From the NCBI GenBank assembly GCA_036406615.1, contig DASXAQ010000101.1, forward strand, positions 1 to 34,826: a stretch of DNA of 34,826 bases, written 5' to 3'. This DNA is from DASXAQ01 sp036406615. Its GTDB lineage: Bacteria; Actinomycetota; UBA4738. Below are positions 6,757 to 14,776 of this stretch, piece by piece. The notes below the pieces were generated by a model. That model searched no databases. It was given only the letters and a program-made list of their open reading frames with translations, and had not been told where the DNA came from. Made by a program: the position numbers and the translations under genes. Positions within the stretch are counted from its first letter, which is position 1. The number at the start of each line of letters is the position of its first letter.

Positions 6757-8538
6757 ATGACGGCGACCAACGACTGGAGGCGCCGCTTCACCGCGCCCCG
6801 AATGCGCTTCCCCCGCTGGTCGGCAGCCCGGCCGGATCTGCTGGCGTTCGTCTCCACGGCTTCGGGCTCGTGGCAGGCCTGGACTGCCGACCTCTCAACG
6901 GGCGAACGACGACAGCGGTCGTTCGATCCCATCGGCGTCGAAGCCGTTCTGATTGCGCCCCAGGGCGATGCGCTGGTCTGGTGGCACGATGCGACCGGAG
7001 ACGAACGCGGTCACTGGGTCCGAGCGCCGTTGGACGGCGGTGATCCGGAACGGCTGTTCCCCGATGTCCCCGATGGGTGGGACATGGGAATCGCGATGGT
7101 CGCCGGCGCGACCGCGGTGGCCATCGCGTCCGACGACGACTACGCGATCTACGCGGCCCACGGCGACGGCGACCCCGTGAGCCTGTACCGCCATGAGCAG
7201 CCGGCCGGGGTCGGGCGCGAGTGGCCTGAGGGCGAAGGGGGGCTGTCCTCCGACGGCACCCTGCTGTGCATCCGCCACTGCGAGCGCGGCGACATCCTGC
7301 ACCCGGCGCTACGCGTTCTCGACGCGCGCACGGGTGAGGCCGTCGCCGGGCTCGAGCACCGCGGACGCCTCCTGGATCCGGTTGCGTGGTCGCCCCGGCC
7401 CGGAGACCAGCGTCTGCTCGTCCATCACGAGCTCGGAGAGTACGAACGCCCGGGCATCTGGGACGTCTCGGCGGGCGAGCTCCGCAGGTTGCCCGTGGAT
7501 CTGCCCGGCGCGGCCTTTCCGCTGGGTTGGTGGCCCGATGCGAACGCGATCCTGCTTCGCCACGAGCACCACGGGCGCGAGCAGCTGTTCCGCTTCGACG
7601 TCGATGATGCATCGGTCGAGCCGTGCGGGCCCGAACGTGGCGAGATCCTGGACGCCGCGGTCCGCGCCGAAGGCGACGTCTGGCTCCTGGCCGGCGACAG
7701 CGCGACGCCGAACCGCCTGCTCGGCGACGGCGACCGGGAGATCCTGTCTTCCAGCCCCGATCGGCCTCCGTCCGGACGTCCGTTCCGCTCGTACTGGTTC
7801 GAGAACCCGGCCGGCGATCAGATCCAGGCGTTCGTCGTCGAGCCGCCCGGCGACGGACCGCACCCGATCGTGATGTACGCGCACGGCGGGCCCGAGTGGC
7901 ACGTGCGCGACGGGTTCGACGCCGAATTCCAGGCCTTCGTCGACCACGGCTACGCGCTGGGGATCGTCAACTACCGCGGTTCCACGGGCTACGGGATCGC
8001 GTTTCGCGAGAAGCTGATCCGCAACGTCGGCTTCCCGGAGTCCGAGGACATCATCGCCTGCCTGGACTCGCTCGTCGCCGACGGTGTCGCCGATCCCGGC
8101 CGCGTGTACTTCGCGGGATGGTCGTGGGGCGGCTACCTGGCGTGCCTGAACGTGGGCCTGAACCCGGACCGGTGGCGCGCCGTGTTCGCCGGCATCCCCA
8201 CCGGGGACTACGTCGAGGCCCATGATCGGTCCTCGCCGCCCCTGCAGGCCTGGGACGTCGCGATGTTCGGAGGACATCCGGCCGATGTGCCCGACCGGTA
8301 CCGCGAACGCGACCCGATGACGTTCGTGTCCCGGGGGCGCGCGCCGACCCTGATCATCGCGGGGCGCAACGACAGCCGGTGCCCGCTGAGCTCGGCGACC
8401 AAGTGGGCCGACGCCTACGCCGCGGCCGGCGGCCAGGTGGAGGTGGACGTCTACGACGCCGGGCACCATGCCAATGACACGGCGCAGCAGCTTCGGCACA
8501 TGGAACGTGTGCTCGCGTTCTTCGCCGACCACGCCTGA
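6757..8538 (+). CDS. S9 family (prolyl oligopeptidase-like) serine peptidase
   Basis: The 593-residue protein has an N-terminal beta-propeller-like region (about 20-345) and a C-terminal alpha/beta hydrolase peptidase domain. The triad is visible: S456 in Gly-Trp-Ser-Trp-Gly-Gly, D539 in Gly-Arg-Asn-Asp-Ser-Arg, and H570 (or H571) in Ala-Gly-His-His. The oxyanion region His-Gly-Gly-Pro-Glu-Trp is near 373. This architecture fits acylaminoacyl-peptidase or dipeptidyl-type enzymes that trim short peptides. No signal peptide is seen, so it is probably cytoplasmic. The ATG at 6757 follows the secreted-protein gene by 17 nt and has little ribosome-binding sequence; a longer in-frame reading from 6412 lies over the previous gene and was rejected. 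Confidence 0.92.
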   Translation: MTATNDWRRRFTAPRMRFPRWSAARPDLLAFVSTASGSWQAWTADLSTGERRQRSFDPIGVEAVLIAPQGDALVWWHDATGDERGHWVRAPLDGGDPERLFPDVPDGWDMGIAMVAGATAVAIASDDDYAIYAAHGDGDPVSLYRHEQPAGVGREWPEGEGGLSSDGTLLCIRHCERGDILHPALRVLDARTGEAVAGLEHRGRLLDPVAWSPRPGDQRLLVHHELGEYERPGIWDVSAGELRRLPVDLPGAAFPLGWWPDANAILLRHEHHGREQLFRFDVDDASVEPCGPERGEILDAAVRAEGDVWLLAGDSATPNRLLGDGDREILSSSPDRPPSGRPFRSYWFENPAGDQIQAFVVEPPGDGPHPIVMYAHGGPEWHVRDGFDAEFQAFVDHGYALGIVNYRGSTGYGIAFREKLIRNVGFPESEDIIACLDSLVADGVADPGRVYFAGWSWGGYLACLNVGLNPDRWRAVFAGIPTGDYVEAHDRSSPPLQAWDVAMFGGHPADVPDRYRERDPMTFVSRGRAPTLIIAGRNDSRCPLSSATKWADAYAAAGGQVEVDVYDAGHHANDTAQQLRHMERVLAFFADHA

Positions 8539-8670
8539 GCCCCCGCGTCGCCGCAGACCGCTGTCGCGCGGCCCGACCGCGGGTCATCCCGGCCATTGGG
8601 CCTATTGCCCATTCCGGACGTATCGGGGAACATAGGTGTCCGTTTCCGGGTCTGCAGAGGAGCAAATTAC

Positions 8671-11049
8671 GTGAATCCATCCGCGCGTCGGCGGGGCGAC
8701 CATTCCCCGATTCGTATTCATCGGGGCATCGCTCGATCCCGAGTGCTCGTGATCGTGGCCGTCCTGGCGACGGCCGGCACCTTGATCGGGGCCGGCGCGC
8801 GGGCCGCCGTGGCGGCAACACCGTCCGTCTTTGCCACCATCGACGAGCCGGTCGGCGTGGCGGCCGCCAACGGACGGCTGCTCGTGACCCAGGATTGCTC
8901 CTCCGACGTGTCTTCGATCGACTCGCACGGCAACGTCTCCACCTTCGCGAGCCTGCCAGTCCCGGCTCGCCTGTGCCAGGAGCGCTACATCGCGGTGTCG
9001 CCCGGACTCGGCCACTGGCCGCTCGGCTGGGCGTACGTGACCCAGAACCACCGCATCTACCAGATCTCGCCGGACGGCCTGGAGGCCGGGTTGTTCGCCA
9101 AGATCCCGGCGCTGCCGGTCGACAGCGCCGGCATCACGTTCGACACGATCGGCGACTTCGGCTACGACATGATCGTCACCGGCCACGACGGCACGGTGTA
9201 CCGCGTGAACGCCCAGGGTGTGTCCACGCTGGTGGCCTCCAGCGGCGTGCAGGTCGAGGGGCCGAACGTGGCGCCGAGGTCGTTCGCGCCCTACGGGGGC
9301 GACGTGCTGCTGGCGACGAAGTTCAACAACGAGGTCCTGGCCGTTGACCCCAGCGGCGCGGTCTCCGTGGTGACCCCGGTGGATCACGACACCGAGCAGG
9401 TGGCGCCGCTGCCGCCGACCCGGTGCGACACCGCGTTCGGTGGTGCGGCGTGGTTCCTGGCCGAAGAGGACGCAGGGCAGATCGTGTCGTTCCCCACGTC
9501 GGACTTCGCCGGACTCTCGCAGGCAAACGCGCTGGCGCAGAGCGAGCTGCAGATGGACATCTTCCTGCTGACGTCCAACGGAACGTCGGTCTCCTCGAGC
9601 ACGTTCAGCCCACCGGTCGGCACGCCCGGTCCAGACGGCGAGGGCCTGGAGGGCAGCGCGTTCGCGAACTGCGGATCCCTGACGCTGAGCTCGCCGTTCG
9701 GCGCGCCGGGAGCGACCATCGGCTTCACCGGGACCGGCTACCTCCCCGGTGAGACCGTGGGCGTGACGTTCGACGGCACGTCGGTCGCCTCGACCACCGC
9801 GAACGGGAGCGGCGGCATCTCGGGCTCGTTCGTCGTGCCCGCCGCGGCCGACCTCGGCGCGCACAACGTCGTCGCCAACGGCTCGTCGAGCGGCGTGACC
9901 GAGGGGGAGTCGTTCACCGTGCCGACGAACTGGCCGATGTTCCACAACCTGCCGACCCGCACCGGGGTCAACACCGCGGAGAGCATCATCACGCGGCAGA
10001 ACGTGTCGCAGCTGACGCTCGGCTGGACCGGGGCCACCGGGGGACCGATCCGCACCTCACCCGTGGTCGCGAACGGGCAGGTGTTCGTCGGCTCCGACGA
10101 CGGCACGCTGACGGCGTTCCCCACGACCTGCTCGGGCGCCTGCGCGCCGAACTGGACGGTGACGCCGCACGCCGGGTTCCCGATCGAGTCCACGCCGGCG
10201 GTGGCGGGCGGCATGGTCTTCGTGGGCGCCGACGACGGCAAGCTGTACGCCTACAAGGCGGACACGGGGGCGTTCGTGTGGAGCGCCACCACGACGGCCG
10301 GCGACCCGGTTCGATCCTCGCCGCTGGTGTCGGGCAACGCCGTGTACGTCGGCTCGGATGACGGCAAGCTCTACGACTTCAAGGCCAGCAGCGGCGCGCT
10401 CGTATGGGCGGGGACCACGACCGCGGGCCTGCCCGTTCGTTCCTCCCCGGCGCTGCTCGGCACGACGCTGTACATCGGCGCCGACGACGGCAATGTCTAC
10501 GCGTTCCCGAAGACCTGCTCGAACCCGTGCTCACCGCTATGGGTCGGGCCGGCGCTGCCGGGCACTCCCATCCGGACCACGCCGACGATCCTCGGCACGC
10601 AGCTGTACGTGGGCGCCGAGAACGGCAAGATCTATTCGTTCCCGACGAACTGCACCAACCCGTGCACGCGCACGTGGGTGAAGCAGACGGGCGGCACCTC
10701 CGTCGACTCGTCCCCCGCGGCGGTCACCACCACGCTATGGGTGGGTTCAAGCGACGGCAAGGTGTACGCGCTGAACCCCACGACCGGCGCCACGAAGTGG
10801 ACATCGAACGCGTTCGCGGGAGCAGTCCGGTCTTCGCCCGCCGAGGCGTCCGGCGTCATGTACGTGGGCGCCGACGACGGGAACGTGTACGCGTTCTCCG
10901 GCTCGTGCAGCACCCCGTGCTCGCCGCTGTGGACGGGAACGACCACCCCGGGACTGCCCGTGTCGTCCTCGCCGGCCATCTCCGATGGGGTGCTCTACGT
11001 GGGCGCCGACGACGGGACGCTGTTCGCCTTCCGGCTCCCGCAGAGCTGA
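8671..11049 (+). CDS. Secreted PQQ-like beta-propeller repeat protein
   Basis: The 792-residue protein has a long signal peptide (about 1-50, ending Ala-Val-Ala-Ala). An NHL/SMP-30-like region follows (about 50-330), then an IPT/Ig-like module (about 336-417). Eight tandem repeats come next (about 455-792), each with Ser-Ser-Pro, a Tyr/Phe-Val-Gly strand, and Asp-Asp-Gly-x-x-Tyr-Ala-Phe. Four repeats carry a Cys-x3-Cys knuckle instead of the usual Thr-Gly-x-x-x-Trp turn. Eight repeats fit one closed PQQ-type propeller outside the cell, perhaps for binding or scaffolding; no catalytic residues can be named. The GTG at 8671 has GAGGAG at 8-nt spacing. A strong terminator follows. Confidence 0.88.
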   Translation: MNPSARRRGDHSPIRIHRGIARSRVLVIVAVLATAGTLIGAGARAAVAATPSVFATIDEPVGVAAANGRLLVTQDCSSDVSSIDSHGNVSTFASLPVPARLCQERYIAVSPGLGHWPLGWAYVTQNHRIYQISPDGLEAGLFAKIPALPVDSAGITFDTIGDFGYDMIVTGHDGTVYRVNAQGVSTLVASSGVQVEGPNVAPRSFAPYGGDVLLATKFNNEVLAVDPSGAVSVVTPVDHDTEQVAPLPPTRCDTAFGGAAWFLAEEDAGQIVSFPTSDFAGLSQANALAQSELQMDIFLLTSNGTSVSSSTFSPPVGTPGPDGEGLEGSAFANCGSLTLSSPFGAPGATIGFTGTGYLPGETVGVTFDGTSVASTTANGSGGISGSFVVPAAADLGAHNVVANGSSSGVTEGESFTVPTNWPMFHNLPTRTGVNTAESIITRQNVSQLTLGWTGATGGPIRTSPVVANGQVFVGSDDGTLTAFPTTCSGACAPNWTVTPHAGFPIESTPAVAGGMVFVGADDGKLYAYKADTGAFVWSATTTAGDPVRSSPLVSGNAVYVGSDDGKLYDFKASSGALVWAGTTTAGLPVRSSPALLGTTLYIGADDGNVYAFPKTCSNPCSPLWVGPALPGTPIRTTPTILGTQLYVGAENGKIYSFPTNCTNPCTRTWVKQTGGTSVDSSPAAVTTTLWVGSSDGKVYALNPTTGATKWTSNAFAGAVRSSPAEASGVMYVGADDGNVYAFSGSCSTPCSPLWTGTTTPGLPVSSSPAISDGVLYVGADDGTLFAFRLPQS

Positions 11050-11067
11050 GGCCTGCAGGCCCTGCGA

Positions 11068-11101
11068 GGGGCGCCGGGCGGGACATCCCGCCCGGCGCCC
11101 C
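11068..11101 (+). terminator. Strong hairpin terminator after the propeller gene
   Basis: A perfect 15-bp GC-rich stem (11068-11082 with 11087-11101) closes a 4-nt ACAT loop, 18 nt after the stop codon at 11049. GTCGTGTTC follows, so the U-run is poor, as is usual in high-GC genomes. Confidence 0.75.
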
Positions 11102-11160
11102 GTCGTGTTCGAACCCTGTGGAGTTCCGTCGTCACGCAGGGCATAACCGCCGGCCCTCAC

Positions 11161-11166
11161 TAGCCT
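11161..11166 (+). promoter_or_regulatory. -10 box TAGCCT of the carbamoyltransferase gene
   Basis: TAGCCT lies 16 nt before the ATG at 11183, giving a leader of roughly ten bases with GAGAAGG in it. No -35 match is seen. Confidence 0.45.
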
Positions 11167-11182
11167 GGGGCCGAGAAGGCTC

Positions 11183-12862
11183 ATGAATATCCTTGGCGTC
11201 AACTGCTTCTCGCACGACACGGCGGCCGCGCTGCTGCAGGACGGGCGACCCGTGGCCTTCGTCGAGGAGGAGCGGTTCAACCGGGAGAAGCACACGAAGG
11301 CCTTCCCAGACCGGGCGATCGCGTTCTGCCTCGACCAGGCCGGCATCGCGATACGGGATGTCGACGTCGTGGCCTTCGCCCACCGCGCGGGGGTCGACTA
11401 CGCGCGGGGCGCCCTTGACGCGGTGAAGCGGATGCCGGCGGGCGCCAAGCGCCTTGCGGCGCAGACGTACGTGGACGCGATGCTGTGGAAGAAGCAGCAC
11501 GACTTCCTGCGCCGCTGGGGCTACCGCGGGCGGGTCGTGAACGTCGGCCACCATCGAGCCCACGCGGCCAGCGCGTTCTTCGCCAGCCCGTTTGAGGACG
11601 CCGCGGTGCTCACGCTGGACCGCGGCGGCGACTTCCTGTCGACCACGGCCGGGGTCGGCCGCGACGGCCGGCTGCGCACCTTGCGCGAGATCCGCAACCC
11701 GGACTCACTCGGCGAGATCTACACGGCGATCACCGGCTGGCTCGGCTTTCGTCCCAACGCCGACGAGGGCAAGGTGATGGGCCTGGCTCCGTACGGCTCG
11801 GATCGCCACGTGGCAACCATGCGCGAGTTCGTCCGCCCGATGCACGACGGGACGTTCCGCGTCGACCTGTCGTGGTTCCGCTACCAGGTCGAGTCCGGCC
11901 CGCTGTCGAATCGGTTCCTCGAGCGGTTCGGCCCGCCGCGCGTTCCCGAGAGCGAGCTGACCGACCACCATCGTGACGTCGCGTTCGGCATCCAGGCGCT
12001 CGCCGAGGAGACGGCCCTGCACGTCGCGCGCGCGCTCCACGCGGCCACGGGCGCGACCGACCTGGCGCTGGCCGGCGGCGTCGCCCTGAACTCGGTGATG
12101 AACGCCCGGGTGCTGCGCGAGACGCCGTTCGAGCGCATCTTCGTGCAGCCGGCGGCCGGCGACGCCGGCAACGCGCTCGGCGCGGCGCTGCACGTGTGGC
12201 ACGAATTGCTGGGCCGCCCGCGCGACTGGCACATGGACCACGCGTTCCTCGGCCCCGAGTACACGGCGGCCGACTTCAAGGAGGTGCTCGCGGCCCGCAA
12301 GCTCCCGTTCCGCGAGGTGCCCGACCCAGCTGCCGAAGCCGCCGAGCTGCTGTCGCACTCGCGGATCGTCGGATGGTTCAGCGGCCGTGCCGAGGTGGGC
12401 CCGCGCGCCCTCGGAGCGCGTTCCATCCTGGCCGACCCGCGGCGGGCCGAGATGAAGGACATCGTCAACCAGCAGGTGAAGCACCGGGAGGGCTTTCGCC
12501 CCTTCGCTCCGGCCGTGCTGGACGAGCGGGGGGCCGAGTACTTCGAAGGCTACGAGACGAACCCGTTCATGCTGCTGGTGCTGCCCATCCGCGAGGACCA
12601 GCGCGAGCGGATCCCGGCCGTGACGCACGTGGACGGGTCCGGCCGGCTCCAATCGGTCACCCGGGAGGGCAACCCGGTCTTCCACCGCCTGATCTCGGAG
12701 TTCGATCGCCGAACGGGTGTGCCCGTGGTGCTCAACACCAGCTTCAACCTGCGGGGCGAGCCGATCGTGCACCGGCCCGAGGAGGCGCTGAACGACTTCC
12801 TCAACACCGGCATGGATGCCCTGTTCCTCGGCCCCCTGTTGGTGGAGAAGACATCGGGCTGA
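11183..12862 (+). CDS. O-carbamoyltransferase, NodU/CmcH family
   Basis: The 559-residue enzyme should transfer a carbamoyl group from carbamoyl phosphate to a hydroxyl of a sugar or other metabolite, via carbamoyl-adenylate. The N-terminal ASKHA-type domain shows Met-Asn-Ile-Leu-Gly-Val-Asn, His-Asp-Thr-Ala-Ala-Ala, Glu-Glu-Glu-Arg-Phe and a His-His-Arg-Ala-His-Ala-Ala-Ser motif near 120. The C-terminal domain has Gly-Arg-Ala-Glu-Val-Gly-Pro-Arg-Ala-Leu-Gly near 400, Arg-Pro-Phe-Ala-Pro, and Asn-Thr-Ser-Phe-Asn. Length fits the family. It stands alone between two terminator-like hairpins, so the acceptor cannot be deduced from neighbours. Confidence 0.92.
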   Translation: MNILGVNCFSHDTAAALLQDGRPVAFVEEERFNREKHTKAFPDRAIAFCLDQAGIAIRDVDVVAFAHRAGVDYARGALDAVKRMPAGAKRLAAQTYVDAMLWKKQHDFLRRWGYRGRVVNVGHHRAHAASAFFASPFEDAAVLTLDRGGDFLSTTAGVGRDGRLRTLREIRNPDSLGEIYTAITGWLGFRPNADEGKVMGLAPYGSDRHVATMREFVRPMHDGTFRVDLSWFRYQVESGPLSNRFLERFGPPRVPESELTDHHRDVAFGIQALAEETALHVARALHAATGATDLALAGGVALNSVMNARVLRETPFERIFVQPAAGDAGNALGAALHVWHELLGRPRDWHMDHAFLGPEYTAADFKEVLAARKLPFREVPDPAAEAAELLSHSRIVGWFSGRAEVGPRALGARSILADPRRAEMKDIVNQQVKHREGFRPFAPAVLDERGAEYFEGYETNPFMLLVLPIREDQRERIPAVTHVDGSGRLQSVTREGNPVFHRLISEFDRRTGVPVVLNTSFNLRGEPIVHRPEEALNDFLNTGMDALFLGPLLVEKTSG

Positions 12863-12894
12863 GCCGGCATCCCTGGGGGATGGCCTGGCCGGCT
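12862..12894 (+). terminator. Hairpin just after the carbamoyltransferase gene
   Basis: AGCCGGC (12862-12868) pairs with GCCGGCT (12888-12894), and ATCCC pairs with GGGAT inside, with a 6-nt bulge on the 3' side. It begins at the last base of the stop codon. The remaining 184 nt up to the next gene hold no RNA gene or ORF I can support. Confidence 0.4.
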
Positions 12895-13078
12895 TCGGGT
12901 TCGTCCGGTTCAGGGCAATTGCGAACATGGAATTCCACCTCGGCAATTCAGCACGGATTCGCTTGCAGTCGTGCTTGGCGTCCCTCACACTTGAGCACGA
13001 GGCCGTCCTACGCAGGCGGCCTCGCAGCGTGTCTGAGAGCCACGCGGGCCACTGGCCCCGGGAGAGGAGAGGGAAGCC

Positions 13079-13225
13079 ATGGCGCAGTACGAGGCCTATT
13101 GCGTGAAGTGCAAGGCCAAGCGCGAGTTCGAGGGCGAGGAAACCACCCTCAAGAACGGTCGGCGGGCCGCCAAGGGCAAGTGCCCGGTGTGCGGCACGAC
13201 CGTGATGCGGATCCTGGGCAAGTAG
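13079..13225 (+). CDS. DUF5679 zinc-ribbon mini-protein
   Basis: This 48-residue protein starts Met-Ala-Gln-Tyr-Glu-Ala-Tyr-Cys-Val-Lys-Cys. It has two CxxC pairs, C8/C11 and C35/C38, separated by a basic and acidic middle part, and ends Gly-Lys. The Ala-Tyr-Cys-Val-Lys-Cys-Lys opening and the Gly-Lys-Cys-Pro-Val-Cys-Gly-Thr second half match DUF5679, a small actinobacterial zinc-ribbon family of unknown role. A GAGAGGAGAGGG ribosome-binding region lies just upstream, which suggests high expression. It is convergent with the Rrf2 regulator gene. Confidence 0.85.
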   Translation: MAQYEAYCVKCKAKREFEGEETTLKNGRRAAKGKCPVCGTTVMRILGK

Positions 13226-13289
13226 CGAACCGGACGGACCTCTCGAGCGGAACGGGCCCTCGAGGCACGCCCCACGGCCGAGCGAGCGC

Positions 13290-13769
13290 TCAGGTCCTGG
13301 GGCGGGTGAGCTCGCTGGCCGCGAAGATCGGCCGGCGGTCCATGCGCTTGCGGTGGCGCTCGGCGAGGTCGGCGAGCGTCATCTGCTCGAAGACGCGGCG
13401 GATCGCCAGGTGGACCTCTCCCCACACCTCCTGCAGCCCGCAGGCGGCGTCCGCGAAGCAGGTGTGATCGGAGTCGTCCAGGCACGTCATCGGATACATC
13501 GGACCCTCGATGGCGTCCACGATGTCGGCCACGCGGATCTCGGCCGGGTCGCGAGCCAGCCGGCACCCGCCGCCCGCCCCACGGAAGCTCTCCACCAGCC
13601 CAGCCTTGTGCAGCGCCCCGAGCTGCTGCTCGAGGAACCGCAGCGGGATGTGCTGGGACTCCGCCAGCGCCCGGGCCGGCACCAGCTCTTCGCCGCCGGA
13701 CTCCTGGCGAACGGCGAGCTCGGTCATGGCCCGCATGGCGTACTCGGTCTTCTGGGACACCTTCAGCAT
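13290..13769 (-). CDS. Rrf2 family transcription regulator with three-Cys cluster motif
   Basis: The 159-residue protein opens with the Rrf2 winged helix-turn-helix: Lys-Val-Ser-Gln-Lys-Thr-Glu-Tyr-Ala near 3-11, Ile-Pro-Leu-Arg-Phe-Leu-Glu-Gln near 41-48, and Gly-Ala-Gly-Gly-Gly-Cys near 64-69. C96, C104 and C110 lie in the dimer-region loop, where IscR and NsrR hold an iron-sulfur cluster (spacing x7, x5). A cluster sensing iron, oxidants or nitric oxide is likely; which one is unknown. No isc/suf genes are in the window. The ATG has AGGAG at 5-nt spacing and a near-consensus promoter, a likely place for self-control. Confidence 0.92.
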   Translation of the reverse strand: MLKVSQKTEYAMRAMTELAVRQESGGEELVPARALAESQHIPLRFLEQQLGALHKAGLVESFRGAGGGCRLARDPAEIRVADIVDAIEGPMYPMTCLDDSDHTCFADAACGLQEVWGEVHLAIRRVFEQMTLADLAERHRKRMDRRPIFAASELTRPRT

Positions 13770-13785
13770 CTCGGCTCCTGGTCAA

Positions 13786-13814
13786 AGGGTAGGCGGGGCA
13801 TCCTCGCACGTCAA
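13786..13814 (-). promoter_or_regulatory. Near-consensus promoter of the Rrf2 gene
   Basis: On the minus strand TTGACG (13814-13809) is followed by exactly 17 nt and TACCCT (13791-13786). The -10 lies 16 nt before the ATG at 13769, leaving a short leader with AGGAG. It is the best -35/-10 pair in the window. Confidence 0.7.
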
Positions 13815-13861
13815 CGTGGGTCGTCGGCAGGACGGCCGGTGCGCGTGGGAGCATCCGTCAC

Positions 13862-14776
13862 GTGAGCTCGACCGACGAAGCTGCCGGACCGGTCCTCCAG
13901 CTGCCCCCGGCGGCCGAGCACCTGCCGGAGCTTGCACGACGCCTGTCGATCCGAACCGTGTACGTCGACCTGGACGGGACGCTGCTCGGCCCGGGCGGGT
14001 CGCTGATCGCCGGCCCGGACGGCCCGGTGACCGACCCGGTGCGCGCCGTCGTCGCGCTCGCGCGGGCGGGGATCGATCTGGTGCTGTCCTCGGGTCGGAC
14101 GGCCGACACGATGCGCGAGGTGGCCCGGCTGGTCGGCGCCCGCGCCTGCATCGCCGAGCTCGGCGGCCTCATCGTGTATCGCGAAGCCGGCACGGAGCGC
14201 CTCGTTCGCAACTTCGGCGCCTTCGCCGGGCCCGGCACGCCGTACCTGGCGATCGAGCGCTCGGGGGCGGCGGGCTTCCTGCTCGACGAGTTCGCCGGCC
14301 GGCTCGAGCCGCACGCGCCGTGGGCGTACCTGCCGAGAGAAGCCTCGATGCTGTTTCGCGGCCGCGTCGACGAGGCGGAGGCCGTCCGGTCTCTGGACGC
14401 CGCCGGCTACGGATGGCTGGACCTGCGCGACAACGGGATCATCCCCGGCGGCCGGCGCCGCTTCCCGCATCTCGATCAGGACGAGGTGCACGCGTACCAC
14501 CTGGTGCCCGCCGGCGTGAACAAGCGGTCGGCGGTGGCGCGCGATCGCGCCGAGCGGGGCATGGCGGCCGACGCGTGCATCGCGATCGGCGACTCGCCGA
14601 CCGACCTGGACGTCGCGCCGGAGGTCGCGGCCGTGTTCGTGGTCGCCAACGGGGCGCCGAGCGTCGCGGGACGCGACGTGGCGAACGCCTACCTGCTGGA
14701 CCGGCCCTGGGGCCTTGGCTTCGCGGACGCGGTATCGGCGTTCGTGGGCGGGCGGCCGGACACCGACAACGGGTAG
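13862..14776 (+). CDS. HAD-IIB family sugar-phosphate phosphatase
   Basis: The 304-residue enzyme carries the HAD motifs: Tyr-Val-Asp-Leu-Asp-Gly-Thr with nucleophile D36 and D38, Leu-Ser-Ser-Gly-Arg-Thr near 77-82, the Lys of Asn-Lys-Arg-Ser-Ala-Val near 221, and Gly-Asp-Ser-Pro-Thr-Asp-Leu-Asp near 240. The inserted cap between motifs 2 and 3 is of the Cof/IIB type, as in mannosyl-3-phosphoglycerate or sucrose phosphatases. The substrate cannot be read from sequence. The start is a GTG with GGGAG 12 nt upstream. Its last 88 nt overlap the convergent sulfotransferase gene. Confidence 0.85.
   Translation: MSSTDEAAGPVLQLPPAAEHLPELARRLSIRTVYVDLDGTLLGPGGSLIAGPDGPVTDPVRAVVALARAGIDLVLSSGRTADTMREVARLVGARACIAELGGLIVYREAGTERLVRNFGAFAGPGTPYLAIERSGAAGFLLDEFAGRLEPHAPWAYLPREASMLFRGRVDEAEAVRSLDAAGYGWLDLRDNGIIPGGRRRFPHLDQDEVHAYHLVPAGVNKRSAVARDRAERGMAADACIAIGDSPTDLDVAPEVAAVFVVANGAPSVAGRDVANAYLLDRPWGLGFADAVSAFVGGRPDTDNG

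Noticed and set aside
8539..8670. Possible riboswitch or structured leader before the propeller gene
   Set aside because: There are small dyads (TGGGC/GCCCA; GGAC/GTCC), but I could not match a known riboswitch core, and the gene has a plain ribosome-binding site.
11705..12988. Long minus-strand ORF opposite the carbamoyltransferase
   Set aside because: It has no recognisable domain, and the plus-strand gene is certain.
12895..13078. Possible small RNA or tRNA between the carbamoyltransferase and DUF5679 genes
   Set aside because: A GGTTCGTCC resembles a T loop, but no cloverleaf or other RNA fold can be built around it.
13245..13275. Two CTCGAG palindromes as a bidirectional terminator
   Set aside because: The stem is only 6 bp with a large loop and no U-run; too weak to call.
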